Source of the DNA: Orychophragmus violaceus
Lineage: Eukaryota > Streptophyta > Magnoliopsida > Brassicales > Brassicaceae
DNA: 64,000 nt
Assembly (NCBI GenBank): GCA_030180135.1
Contig: CM058231.1
Span: 31,933,034-31,997,033 of the forward strand
Direction: 5' to 3'
The notes beneath the pieces were generated by a model. That model searched no databases. It was given only the letters and a program-made list of their open reading frames with translations, and was not told the origin of the DNA. How positions within the stretch are numbered: the first letter of the stretch is position 1; every line of letters starts with the position of its first letter. The position numbers were made by a program, and so were the translations under genes. Of the stretch, positions 43,418-55,678 are shown one piece after another.

Positions 43418-46400
43418 CTTTTTTCAACTAAATCTCCATAAATTCAATCAAATTTCGGATTATCACCCCGTAGGGTAAACCGATCCGACTCTTCATGACT
43501 TACATGAGAAAATATAATACAGCGTGCCCTCGACCCTGTTGCAAGAGAGTCGGCACGTCCATTAGCACTTCTAGGAATCAAATTTAAAGAGACACAAAAT
43601 AAAATTTAAGGGATGTGAAGAGGTCCAATTCTGTCCTGAAGCCCGACCAATCCCGAGAGCCGTTTATCATAGCAACAAGGTATGAAAAATTCGTCTTGAT
43701 TATCACCGAGAGAATTGCCCTCTCTAGGAGGCATGGCATTGCCCAAAGTAACACATCCAACTCGGTGTGTAACGGTGAAAGGCTTCGTCTACAGCCTTGT
43801 GTCCATGTGTATCTCCAACCAGTCGGATCTTTGAAGAACCACCCTAAGCCATTGGTCGCGTCATTTTCCACCCACGAGTTGTCAATTTTGCATATGGGGG
43901 GGGGGGGGGGGGGGTAGGGGTGGTGATAGAGGAGTTTTGATCTCCTAATGATCACAAAAAGCACTCAGCCTCATCTTCCTCTTTTTGTTCCTTCATGTTT
44001 GCATCCCTCCAACTTTCCGCCTATATGGTTGCTAATTGAAGAGTCTTCATGCGGAAACCTCCTTTCCTTCAAAAACGTAATGTTTCGGGCTTTCCAAATA
44101 TACCACAAATTCCATGGGTAGTTTTTTCTTTGTGGGTCGGGGAAACCAACGTCTTTTGTCCTCCAAAAGAGGAAATCCATGTTACAAAAATAAATGTACT
44201 CGGGAAGCAACCCGGAATGGACAAAAAGTCCGAAAGAGCCCCTACTTGTACAGCAGGGGGCATTCGAAGAGGAGATGATTAATAGTCTCCTCCGGAGCTT
44301 AACATATGGGACATGATAATTTTTTTTCCCTAAGTGCATGTAAGCTAGACGCTGGCAAGTCGCCAGACATCCTGAGATTGCTTGCCACATGAAGTGTCTG
44401 ATTTTCCTTGGTGCTTGTGTCTTCCACACATGACTTTTTAGGCTAGTAGTACTTGGTTCTAAAACTTGTTGGTTCAAATTTTCTGAATTCCCGCTCCTTA
44501 TGAGTTCATACCATGATTTTTACTGTATACATTCCAGATTTAGTATGATTCCAAGCAAAACCATCCGGTTTAACGTCGCGATTAGTTCTCATCCCTAAAA
44601 TAAGTGGGATATCATTAGGATGAAAAAGATCACGTAGGGCTTCCTCATTCCACTCCTTTATATCTTGTCTAATAAATGTGTGGATGAGCAGTAACATGTC
44701 TCCATATCTCGTGTCATCATGTCCTCTTTGTGGTCGAGGTTGAGTATCAGGAATCCATGTTTCCCACCATATCTGGAGTTATATCTGGATCCTATAGTTT
44801 TCCGTAAACCTTGTCGGAGTGTTTTGTCACGCAACTATGATACTATGCCACCCAAACGATGGGGAACATACCTTACGATTTTCTAACATATATGTTTGTC
44901 TATAATACCTCCCATGTAGCACACGTGCTAGTAGGGATGAAGGATACTGAAGTAGCCTCCACAGTTGTTTTGCGAGTAGTACAATATTTTGATCTCTGAG
45001 ATCTCTGAATCCCAAGCCTCCCTTTTCATGGGGATTGCACATTTTATCCCATGATATCCAATGGAGGCCTTTGATTTCATGTTTGGAGCTCCACCAAAAT
45101 TTTAAGAAATCACTCCGTAAAATCTTTAGGAAACATATAGCATGACATCACATAGGTCGTTACTGCTTGTGCCATCGATTTGATTTGCACCTCTTCCCGC
45201 CCTTAGATAGTAATCTTTAATTACAGTTACTAGTTGTCATTAAGGCGATCTCGTACAAAAGCAATTACATTTTTTTGATCCACATATTTGTTCTGGAAGG
45301 CCTAAATACATGCCTATTCCACTTTTTTGTGATATCAATCGTCCTCTTAATGTCGTAACATATGTTCGGGTCTACTTTGTTCCCAAAGACGATTGAAGAT
45401 TTTGCGTTCTTGAGTCTTTGGCATGATGCGTCCCCGTAAGTCTTAATAATTTTGACTATATATGCCCATTGCAAGACATCAGCTGTGCAGAAGAAGAGAT
45501 TATCATCCGCAAAACGCAGGTGAGAATATGTGGTGCTAGCACAGGCTATCCTTAGGCCGATGATCAGTTTTCAACTTCCGCTCCATTCAATATGGATATA
45601 AGAGCCTCCGTGCATAGAATAAACATGAAGGGTGAAAGGGGATCTCCTTGTCTAAGTCCTCGTGTGGGTCTAATCTTTCCTTTTGTTTCTTCATTAATTA
45701 GGATTTGATAAGAGACCGAAGACACACAAAACATCACTAGTTTAACATATTTTCCGCAAAGCAAATTTTAAGAGCATGGCTTCAAGGAAGCTCTTTTCGA
45801 TTATGTCCTATCCTTTAGTCATGTCAGTTTTAATGGCCATAAATTTTGACCTACACATTGGATTTGTGAAAAGAGCGTGGAAGTTCTCTTGTGCCAGGAA
45901 TAAGTTATCAGTAATAAGTCGTCTAGCCACGAAAGTTGATTGTGTCTCTGAGATCAAAGTCTGGGAGGAGATTTTTTAGTTGTTTGCACAAAATTTTGGA
46001 GATTATCTTGTAGCTAACGTTGCAAAGACTAATGGGGTCTAAATTATGTCATGGCCTTGGGTATGTCCTTTTTGGGGATAAGGCAGATGTTGGTCTGATT
46101 TAGCAGTGGGTCAAATTTTCTGGTTATGAAGAAATATTTAACTAATCTTATAATGTCTTGACCTAAGATCGGTCAGAATTGTTTATAAAATCTACTTGTC
46201 ATGCCATCCGCTCTTGGGACCTTGTCCGGGTTTATATCAAAAGAGCTTTCTTGATTTCCTCATTTGAGAGATCTTTCACCAGATTACAATTAATTGTATC
46301 TGAGACTTTCTCAGTAATGTACATGAGTGATTCGCTAGGATTGGTTGGGTGAGAAGTGGTAAAGAGGTCAGTGAAGTAGTTAGTGGCAACTTTTTCAATC

Positions 46401-46577
46401 ATGTGTTTTCAATCCAATGGTCATTGTCATCTTTTAGACATATGATACGATTTCTTACTCGTCTCTGTTTGGTAAAAAAAGGAAAAAATATGTGTTATTA
46501 TCCCTTTCTCTATATATGAATCAGAATTCTACTTTTTGTCTCCAAAAAACTATCTCTTCTACTATTGTATTGTAATC
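43418..46577 (-). mobile_element. 5'-truncated LINE, dead, minus strand
   Basis: From right to left: the reverse transcriptase N-terminal part (KQRRVRNRIICLKDDNDHW near 46,470), NPDK-like region at 46,220, GLRQGDPLSPFMFILCTEAL (45,630), zf-RVT (RKIRHFMWQAISGCLATCQR near 44,390), and an RNase H domain ending in ANGRADSLATGSRARCIIF near 43,520. The endonuclease is missing. The left end has a poly-A-like tail (T-run on the + strand). Imperfect flanking repeats of about 18 bp (AGAAACAATTTTA.. at 43,398 and AGAAACAGTTTTA.. at 46,578) look like an aged target duplication. Frameshifts are numerous. Confidence 0.85.
43896..43914. repeat. G19 homopolymer
   Basis: A run of 19 G inside the RNase H region of the minus-strand LINE. 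On the coding strand it reads as a poly-proline stretch, so the apparent open frame there is an artefact of the run. Confidence 0.9.
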
Positions 46578-46595
46578 AGAAACAGTTTTATTATT

Positions 46596-46723
46596 GTGCA
46601 ATAAGATGAGTCAAACACACTCACCATTACAGATGAAGGACTTTTTATTAAAGCATATAACCGTGTTTTTTATTATTATTACAGACTTTTGGTCTTTGAT
46701 TACATGGTAGGTTTTTGCTTCCA
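46596..46723 (-). terminator. 3' UTR / polyadenylation region of the O-methyltransferase gene
   Basis: AATAAA-type signals on the minus strand near 46,650 (TTTAATAAAAAG), about 75 bp after the stop. The old LINE begins just downstream, so the gene's 3' flank is only about 130 bp long before transposon sequence. Confidence 0.5.
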
Positions 46724-48419
46724 TCACACAAGGCGTCTGCAGAGCGTGATACCATCTCCAATAGAGACTTGAGATATCTCAACTCGAGAATCCATAGCCA
46801 GTTTCTTATTGAACTTTATAAGAGCCTCTCTATATAGCTTTAGATGGTGTGGAACTTCATTCTCTTCTTCCACCGCCACAGTGCCGAACCACAAGGTATT
46901 GTCAAAAGCAATGATTCCTCCAACCCTCACTAACTTAAGCAGCCTCTCAAGGAAGTTTGCGTAGTTCGTCTTGTCAGCATCCACAAATGCGAAATCAAAC
47001 TCTTGTTTCTCCTTTAATCATCAGCCAAAAAGTGTTTAAGCTTAGACAAAATCTACTAATTACATTTCTTTGACCAGTGATGAGGGTGTTATTGGTTTTA
47101 TGTTTCTAGTTGATTTCAAAATTTATATAGGATTTGCAAATCTTTATAAAATTTAATGATTTCTAAATCTGACAACTGGACGTTAATTACTATTTACTAA
47201 TTATGTATTTATACTTTTAATATAAAAATCCTTTTACATCCATTAAAATCCATTCTGTAATTAAATCTATAAATAAATCTTTAGGATATATTGAATAACA
47301 ACAGTTTCCAACTAGATTTAAAAATGATTAAATAAATAATATGTGATTTTGAAAAAGATTTTAAAATCATTAATCTATAACACATGTCCAATAACCTCCA
47401 CTAAAAGTTGTTAAGTGAAATAAACTCTAATGATGCATGAAATTGAAAAGAAAAAAAAATCTAAAGATAACTCGTTAAAACATCATATAAACAAGAGTAA
47501 GAACGATGTTTACGTACCCCTTTCAACAATTGGTCTAAGGCCTCAAGAGCATCTGACTTGATAAAATTGATCTTGTGATCAACACCTGCTTTCTTCATAA
47601 ACTCTAGTCCCATGTTATAACCTGCTTTGTCCATGTCTATCGCAGTAATCTGCATCCAAAAAGTCTCCTTTTGGTACTTATTACCCGCGCCATGATCGAT
47701 AAAAAGAACCATTGTTTTTTATATGTTGGTAAGTATCATTAACAAGAAGAAGAAGAAGAATCATTACACGGCCATCTTCAGGTAAAGCAAGAGCCGTGGT
47801 GAAAAGTGAGTAACCAGTAAAAACACCGATCTCTAGAGTGTTTTTGGCGTTCATCATCTTTACAATTATCGATAGAAGTAGAGCCTCGTCAACCGGAACT
47901 CCCATCTGGCTTCTGCGTTTATATATTTACAAATCTTACTCGTTCCGTTTTACTTAGATTTGTTTTAGAAAGCTTTCAACGTTTCATATTATTTGATGTG
48001 TATGTATTGTCAGTGTAAGAATTTAACATATTATATATATGACTAATTCATTCATTTTGCAAATTTTCTTAATCTTTGTGCATTCAACCAAAAACATCAT
48101 TTTAAGAAACCTTGATGCTAGTTTGAAAAAAAAAAAAAAAAAAAAGAAACCTTGATGCTATTTCATAGTGTTTTCATGGACTACAAGACTTACAAATTGC
48201 CATATCTCTCGATTGTAGCACATCGAAGTTCTTTGAGCAATTCGGGCTCTCTTGGATACGCTGTCGTTTCCATGATATACTGTCACCATCACGAAACATT
48301 AGATATAAGCATATCATGCAGTATTGCAATCGGATAATCACAGATCATTTCTAGTAAGTTAAAACCTGTTTCAGAGCCTCGCTCTTGAGAATCCCTTTAT
48401 TAGGTAATGCATGATCCAT
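46724..48419 (-). CDS. caffeoyl-CoA O-methyltransferase-like protein (5 exons, 234 aa)
   Basis: Exons on the minus strand: 48366-48419, 48194-48279, 47768-47912, 47518-47649 and 46724-47011, all with GT/AG borders. They join to 705 bp with no stop. The protein starts MDHALPNKGILKSEALKQ and ends GDGITLCRRLV. SAM-binding motif LEIGVFTGYSL is at residues 73-83. The metal-binding residues of the family are present: D150 in VDADK, and D176-N177 in IAFDNTLW. Length and exon borders fit class I, cation-dependent plant O-methyltransferases, closest in memory to the Arabidopsis CCoAOMT-like group rather than the main lignin enzyme. It should methylate a catechol-type phenylpropanoid or polyamine conjugate in the cytosol. 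The exact substrate cannot be told from sequence. It is the only intact host gene here. Confidence 0.9.
48121..48143 (+). mobile_element. minimal retroposed poly-A insertion in intron 2
   Basis: GTTTG plus A18, flanked by perfect 17-bp repeats AAGAAACCTTGATGCTA at 48104-48120 and 48144-48160. This is the footprint of target-primed reverse transcription that copied almost only the tail. It lies in the second intron of the methyltransferase gene, opposite to its transcription. Confidence 0.75.
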
Positions 48420-50517
48420 TGATTCTCCCTAATCTGTCTCTCTCGCTCTCTCTTGAGAATCCCTTTCGAGTTTTAGCACATGTCTCTATCTGTTGGCTTT
48501 AAGTAGTGGCTTAAAAATATCAGGTGAACTAACTGGGGAAAAAAACTTGGTCATATCATTTGGGTGGATATGTAATTTTGGGCAGAAAAATAGGAATTAA
48601 AAAACGCCAGTGTGCATATGCATGTGTTTCATAAGAAAAAAGATTTGAAACACACATATTACATTACCTCAAAAAAAGCTGAAAAACATCAAACAAAACA
48701 AGTCTTATTATCCCATTTATATACTATTACATAGTTCTTAAACTAATTAATGTATTAGTAAATAACCGTGTTCGAAAACGTGGTCTCTGCAGCCGCTTCC
48801 ACGGTGGATAGGTGCTCAGCAGTGAGGAGCCGCCACGAGTTCGACCTAATCAATTAAAATCATCCATCTCTAAAAACTCATGTTTTGGTGATTTTAATTT
48901 TATAAATCGAACATTTTTAGTAAATCTATCAATTATAAGTAAAAACATTTAAAATGGAGGAAATCACTGAAATCGAGAGAAAAAAAAAACAAAATCAAAA
49001 CCGCCATGGATAGGGTTTACTGCGATTTTAGTATAGGAAGTCGATGGTTGTAAGAAGACAATTTTGTCATTCGTTAAAGTTTAATGAAAAATAAAGGCAA
49101 AGCTTCATTAAACGGGTCCAAACCTTCGCCCATGAGAACCTTATATCACATCTAATGCCATTGGACTAACTTCATTTTTCTTGGTATTCTTATTAGTTCA
49201 CAATAAGAAATACAAACTAATAAGAAATCTAAATCTTATATATATATATATATACGAAATACAAACTAAAACCCAAAATTTCACTCCGAGAATAGCGCCT
49301 AGCGCAATTTCAAACAAAGGTAAATAATAAGAACACATGCATATGTCATTCTCCAATTGGGCTACGGTCTTAACAGATAACTACATTTTAATCTGTATTT
49401 TCAAAACACATGTATATTTTTTAAAAATTGATTTTTGTTAATAATTACAATTTTTAACTATCAATAAAATTTCATTTGTAATTATGTAAACCGTGTAATG
49501 AAAACTAGAAGTCAATAATTTAGATTTTTAAAGGAAACTAATTATTATTTGGGAAGAGTATATCTTGGAAATAAAAAGATTTTAGTTATGATTTTGCATT
49601 ATAAATTTTAATCTGAGATGTAATGAGAAATCATAATTTTGAAAATAATTTTATAATATTTTATTTTTAGTAAAACAGTCACTATAAAAATATGTGATAT
49701 AACTTAATATGTATTGCTTTATTAATCAAAATTTTAATATTTAATAGAATATAGTATTTTTTTATTACTACAAACGTTTTTAATATTTCTATAATCAAAA
49801 TTTGATAATCTATTTTTCAACGCATCTATCTTGTATTTGTCTAATTTTGTTTTTGCAAATTTGGTGTAACAACCCGCCAAACTCTACAATCGTAAAAACA
49901 TCAAATGTAAATTAGCTAATAGTCTAATACATCATATATTTAAATAATATAAGTATTTACTAATTTTAATATTTTATCAAATTAGAACCATACTAAATAA
50001 ATTTTTACTATTCTAATGTTATTTTATTTTATAAAATAAAAAATAATTAAAAATAATTAATATATTTTATTATATTTAATTTTTAAAATTTGAAGTATGT
50101 TAATATACATGGTTTTGTTGTTTTGTGTGTATATTGATTTAAATTTAATTTATAGTTTGAAAAATAATTGGTGTATCAAGTCATTTAATTATATGATCAT
50201 TTGGTAATAATTCAATTATCCGTATAGAAAATATATTTTTATATATAAAGATTTCATTTTTTATATTAAATGTAAATGCAATAAATTTATAATAATATTT
50301 AATAATATTTCCTAATTTATTTAACCATTTTATAAAAATGAAAAATTAAAAAAACAATATATTTATAAGATTTTTATAATATAAATTATATATATTTATA
50401 CTTAATTTAAAATAAGATATTAAAAGATATTATGAATATAATTTGAAGAAAATAATAAATTAGAAGGAAAAAAATAGAGAAGTTAGTGACAAGGGTATCC
50501 TCAAATCCGGGTTACTG
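48420..50517. other. AT-rich intergenic region
   Basis: No gene or clear transposon seen. It contains the upstream region of the O-methyltransferase gene, a TA microsatellite near 49,236-49,254 and long A/T-rich tracts. A short repeat, CTCTTGAGAATCCCTTT, lies on both sides of the gene start (about 48,382 and 48,452). Confidence 0.6.
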
Positions 50518-50544
50518 TATCAAGGAAAATTTTGGGTTTTTATA

Positions 50545-51642
50545 ATGCGCATCCTAAGTTGGAATTGTCGTGGGCTCGGTAGCAAGTGGACCATAAGCTA
50601 TCTGCGCGAAACATGCTTCAAGTATAAGCCGGAATTTCTGTTTCTATCAGAAACTAAACAACAACGCCCCTTTGTGGAGATGTTCCAAGGTCACTTCGGC
50701 TATGATAGATTACACACGGTTGAACCACAGGGTCTGAGTGGAGGTCTAGCTTTATATTATAATAATATCTACAATGTAAATATTATCTTCGCAAATAACA
50801 GGGTTATTGACATTGAAGCGGAATACCAGAGTCAAAAGATTTTCCTAACCTTTATATACGGAGAACCGAATCACCAACTACGGAACATAGTATGGGAAAG
50901 AATAACAAGAATCGGCATCTCTCGGAAGGACCCATGGTTTATAATCGGAGATTTAAACGAGATTACAGGAAATCATGAGAAAGAGGGAGGAAACATACGG
51001 AGTGCTTCCAGTTTTTCTGATTTCAACGACATGATCAGAAACTGCGGCCTACTGGAGTTTCCGTTCCTAGGGAACTCTTTATCCTGGAGAGGCAGGAAAG
51101 GGGGACAAATTGTAAGATGTCGCCTTGACAGAGCTTTAGCCAATGAGGAATGGCATACGTTATTTCCACAATCTTTTGTTGAATATCTGGACATGATAGG
51201 ATCGGATCATCGGCCCATAATAGCGACTATAGAGGATAAAATCATTAGGAAAAAATCCCAATTTCATTTTGACAAGAGATGGGTTGGGCAAGAGGGCTTA
51301 ATGGAATCAATTACGAATGGATGGCGTTCAGCGGACGCAGGTTTACAACCGAACATTGTATCCAAAATAAGGAATTGTCGACACGAGATTTCGAAATGGA
51401 GGAAGAACAATGTACCTTATAGAAAGGAAAAAATAAATGAGTTGAAAAGGGCTTTAGAAGAGGTACAAAATGACAATAATAGGTCACATGTTGAGGTGTT
51501 GGAGATCACCCGTAAGCTAAAAGAAGCTTATCTGGATGAGGAATTATACTGGCAACAAAAAAGTAGAAATATGTGGTACACATCGGGTGATCGAAATACA
51601 AAGTTTTATCAAGCATTAACAAAACAAAGACGGGAACGGTGA
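50545..51642 (+). pseudogene. LINE endonuclease domain and RT start
   Basis: A 365-residue frame starting MRILSWNCRGLGSK. An apurinic-type endonuclease (EEP fold) is shown by WNCRGLG near the start, LSETK near residue 35, GDLNEI near 138 and GSDHRPI near 218-224. The tail (YWQQKSRNMWYTSGDRNTKF) leads into the reverse transcriptase linker. The domain itself looks complete and could nick target DNA, but the frame stops at 51642 because of a small deletion in the linker. Confidence 0.85.
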
Positions 51643-54078
51643 TTGGGTAACAAAGTATGCGGAGGTGGAAAAAGTGGCAACGGATTATTTTGAGAGCTTA
51701 TTTACCTCATCAGAACCATCGGAAATAGAGGACTTCCTTATTGAAGTCCCAGAATTAATAACAGAACAAATGAACATCAGACTAACAGAGGTTGCATCTG
51801 AAGAGGAGATACGCAAGGCTTTATTTATGATGCATCCAGAGAAAGCGCTAGGACCAGACGGGATGACAGCTTTGTTTTTCCAACAATCTTGGCCCATCAT
51901 TAAACATGACATTATTCGGTTTGTAAATGACTTTATTCAGACGGGAGTTTTTGATACAAGGTTGAATATTACGAATATTTGTCTAATACCAAAGACGGAA
52001 CGACCAACACGAATGACGGAACTGCGACCTATTAGCTTATGCAATGTGGGATATAAATTATTATCAAAGGTCTTATGTCAACGACTAAAGCCGCTATTAC
52101 CGAAACTTATATCAGAAACACAATCAGCCTTTGTGGCGGGAAGGTTAATTTCGGACAACATCTTAGTGGCCCAAGAGATGTTTCATGGTCTACGGACGAA
52201 CCCCTCGTGTAAAGGGAAATTTATGGCAATAAAAACGGATATGAGCAAAGCATATGATAGAGTGGAATGGAGTTTTATTGAAAAATTACTACGGAGAATG
52301 GGCTTCGGAGACCGATGGACAAATTTAATGATGGCTTGTATTACATCAGTGGAATATAAAGTATTATTGAATGGTCAGCCGAAAGGAAAAATTAAACCGA
52401 ACAGAGGACTAAGGCAGGGAGACCCTTTATCACCATACCTCTTCATCCTGTGTACGGAAGCCTTAGTGGCAAATATTAGAAAGGCGGAACGAGAAAAGGT
52501 GTGGACAGGCTTGAGTGTGGCAAGAGCAAGCCCTCCAATCTCACATCTTTTATTTGCAGATGATAGTTTATTTTTCTGTAAGGCAAATACAGAGGAATGT
52601 AACACTATCCTTAAAATTTTAAGAGGTTATGAATTGGCATCAGGACAAAAAATCAATTTCGACAAATCATCAATACAATTTGGTTTTAAAGTGGATCAAA
52701 TAATTCGAGGTGAAGTAAAAGCAATAATAGGAATTACAAAGGAAGGAGGAATGGGGACCTATTTGGGAATACCGGAAAGCCTTGGGGGATCGAAAACAAA
52801 GATATTTAGTTTCCTTCATGATAGACTACATAACAGAGTCAATGGATGGACGGTGAAATACCTAACAAGAGGAGGAAAGGAAGTTTTGATTAAATCGGTG
52901 GCTACGACATTACCCAATCATGTAATGTCATGTTTTAGATTACCAAAAACGGTAACAAAAAAGCTGACCAGTGTTACGGCACAATTCTGGTGGAGCACGA
53001 ACGGCAATCAAAAAGGGATGCATTGGATGTCTTGGGACAAGCTATGTCAGGACAAAAGTGAAGGGGGAATAGGCTTTAGGGATCTGGAGAATGTAAATAC
53101 AGCTTTTTTAGGAAAACAACTATGGAGATTGATAGAAAAACCGGAATCATTATTTGCGAAGGTATTCAAAGGTAGATATTATAGGAATGGGGGTCCTTTA
53201 GACCCATTCAAGTCATACTCCGCATCTTATGGATGGAGAAGTATCACTTCTGCTAGATCTTTGGTTAATAAAGGACAAATCAAAAGGGCTGGAACAGAAG
53301 AGACCATATCTGTATGGAATGACCCCTGGATTCCAGGCCACCGCCCGAGACCAGCAACAAGTAAAACAATTTCTTTTGATCCCTCACTAAAAGTGAGCCA
53401 ATTGATTGATCATACGAATCATATTTGGGATGAGCAGCTTATTAATAGCCTTATCGTCCCAGAAGATACTGCACTCATTATTGGTTTACCAGTTAGCAAA
53501 ATCTCTAGGCCGGATAGTATCGGCTGGCATTACACAAAGAGCGGAAAGTATTCGGTCAAATCAGGTTACTTTTTAGAAAGGAAATTTCCGGATAAAGGAT
53601 GCATAAATACGGTGTATGGACCAGATGTAAAACGACTTCAGGAGCAATGCTGGAAATTAAGGTGTCCGCCAAAAATTCAACACTTTATTTGGCAGGCAAT
53701 CTCGGGTTGTCTATCGGTTACAAAGAATTTAAAAGCTCGGGGAATCAATTGTGACACCCGGTGTGTTAAGTGTGGGGCAGAAGAGGAATCAATAAATCAT
53801 GTTCTGTTCGAATGCCCACCGGCTTTGCAAACTTGGGCCCTTTCGAGCATACCATCAAATCATGGAGTATTCCCTTTACCATCTCTGTTTACCAATATGG
53901 ATTATCTGTTCTGGCGAGTGTCCTCAGATGTTGACATTAGTTATTTCCCTTGGATTATCTGGTATATTTGGAAAAGTCGAAATGACAAATTATATAGTAA
54001 TATTGACCGGGATCCACGTGAAACTTTACGGCTGGGTGAAAGTGAAAAGCTTGGGGAGAGGCACATACCTCGGTTTTA
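51643..54078 (+). pseudogene. LINE reverse transcriptase and zf-RVT
   Basis: After the frameshift, GNGDWVTKYAEVEKVATDYF continues in the frame open at 51665. Reverse transcriptase motifs are intact: KALGPDGMTALFF, LRPISLCNVGYKLLSKVL, TDMSKAYDRVEW, GLRQGDPLSPYLFILCTEAL, and the catalytic FADDS near residue 297 of this frame. The zf-RVT region is WKLRCPPKIQHFIWQAISGC ... CVKCGAEEESINHVLFECP. After TLRLGESEKLGER the frame shifts into the RNase H part. No stop lies in over 2.3 kb of RT, so this copy is fairly young. Confidence 0.88.
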
Positions 54079-54594
54079 TTGGGTAACACAGGAGCACAAA
54101 GAAATCAGGATGATATTGTTACAATACCGACACGGGTGGAGATTAAAGGAAGATGGTGTTTCCTGGACGGATCTTGGAAGGAAGGAGATAGGTTTTCAGG
54201 ACAGGGCTGGTATAACATCTACGAAGGCGACAGATATGTCATGATGGGCGCAAGGAATATCAGATGCAGCTTATCACCACTTCATGCAGAGTTCGAAGCA
54301 CTTATCTGGGCTATGGAATGTATGAAGCGGTGGAATCAAAACGAGGTGACCTTTGCAACAGACTGTTTGGAACTGGTGAAGATAGTGTCTACACCCACAA
54401 ACTGGCCTGCTTTCACGATATACCTAGATGAGTATGAGAGTCGCAAGTGTTTCTTCACAAGGTTTGTTATCACTCACACTCCACGAGCACACAACACAAA
54501 GGCGGACAAACTAGCACGCGGTGCAAGGATCCAACCTTCTTATTTTGTTTATGTAAATTCTGTTTCACCATCTTGGCTAGCTGAGAATTGGTAG
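54079..54594 (+). pseudogene. LINE C-terminal RNase H domain
   Basis: RVT_3-type RNase H: FLDGSWKEG (first Asp), LHAEFEALIWAM (Glu), ATDCLELVK (Asp), and the end HNTKADKLARGAR (final Asp). It is in a different frame from the reverse transcriptase, so the complete polyprotein cannot be made without correcting the shift near 54,060. It ends at 54594, 17 bp before the poly-A. Confidence 0.85.
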
Positions 54595-54760
54595 AAGCGT
54601 ATGTTGTTGACAAAAAAAAAAAATATCAAGGCCAACACATTGATCTAATTTTGAATAACCAAAATACCCTTAATAAGAAAATAAATTTCACATAAAAGCA
54701 ATGTCAAAAACCGTAATATAGCACATTATACAAAGTTATTTCTAAGAAAAAGGTTTTGGT

Positions 54761-55653
54761 ATTGCCAGAAATGCCAAGGTTGCAGACGTGGTCGATGCGA
54801 ATGGATGAAGATTCAAACGTACTCGGAATTTACAAGCGCATGAGATTACTCGATTAATTCAGATGACTAATCCGCCTTTGATGAATGCAGGGCCAGATTT
54901 ACCGGTCTGGAATCAAGGAAATGATGTCTTTGAAAGCAAATTCAGCACACAAAAAAATATGGCATCTCATCAGGAATCCTGGAGAAATAGTCCCTTGGCA
55001 CAAGCTTATGTGGTTCCCGCAAGCAGTCCCGAATCAATCCTTTATTGTTTGGCTTGCTCTAAAGGATAGATTATCAACCGGTGACCACACAAAGAAATGG
55101 GGAGAGACCCAATCTTGTATGTTTTGTAGAGAGCGAGATGAAAGTCGTGACCACTTGTTTCTAGCCTGCCCCTACACTTTCACCATCTGGTCTTCTCTCA
55201 CCACTCAGCTTCTACGATCTCGTCTCAACCCAGACTGGACCATCACTGTTAATTCGCTTCTCAGAAATCGTCTTTCTCGAATAGATGCAACTCTGGCCAA
55301 AATTCTTTTCCAAGCTTTGGTTTACTGGGTCTGGAGGGAGAGAAACGGTCGCAAACACCGACAAATCTGCACTCCTCTTGAAACAATCACTCACATGATC
55401 AGCACAGAACTTCATACCAGGCTTCTCGCTATTCAAGCAGGAAACGCAGAAGGTACGAACGCAATGGCAGACCGATGGATCACACTTCAAAGTCCATCTC
55501 CCTGAAAATTTGTTTGTATTTGTTTTTGATTTTTTGGTTCAGCTCTTATTTGCCAAGCTCTAAACAGTGGGATGTCCGGTTAAGCGAAACCCGATAAACC
55601 AAATTTGTAACTATTTCTTTTTTTTGTTGATAAATAAATTTCACATTTCAACA
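54761..55653 (+). mobile_element. short LINE insertion of another family (zf-RVT end)
   Basis: 5'-truncated copy. ARNAKVADVVDANGW near the left end, then an open frame 54885-55505 with WLALKDRLSTGDHTKKWG and CMFCRERDESRDHLFLACP, the zf-RVT domain. One frameshift lies near 54,940. The 3' end has a short A tail. A 14-bp target duplication, AAAAAGGTTTTGGT, flanks it at 54747-54760 and 55654-55667. It differs from the adjacent LINE in lacking an RNase H domain after zf-RVT. Confidence 0.87.
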
Positions 55654-55678
55654 AAAAAGGTTTTGGTGTTGATAACTC

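Larger units (their letters stand above)
50526..54623 (+). mobile_element. LINE retrotransposon, ORF2 region, with target duplications
   Basis: Endonuclease, reverse transcriptase, zf-RVT and RNase H are in order, with poly-A at 54612-54623. The 8-bp target duplication TATCAAGG lies at 50518-50525 and 54624-54631. Only about 19 bp precede the endonuclease ATG, so there is no ORF1. It sits in unique AT-rich DNA, and two frameshifts break the coding region. Confidence 0.93.

Noticed and set aside
43615..43917. + strand frame ending in poly-glycine
   Set aside because: Antisense to the LINE RNase H domain; the poly-Gly comes from the G19 run.
45776..45979. + strand frame over the minus-strand LINE
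   Set aside because: Antisense shadow of the reverse transcriptase region; no independent support.
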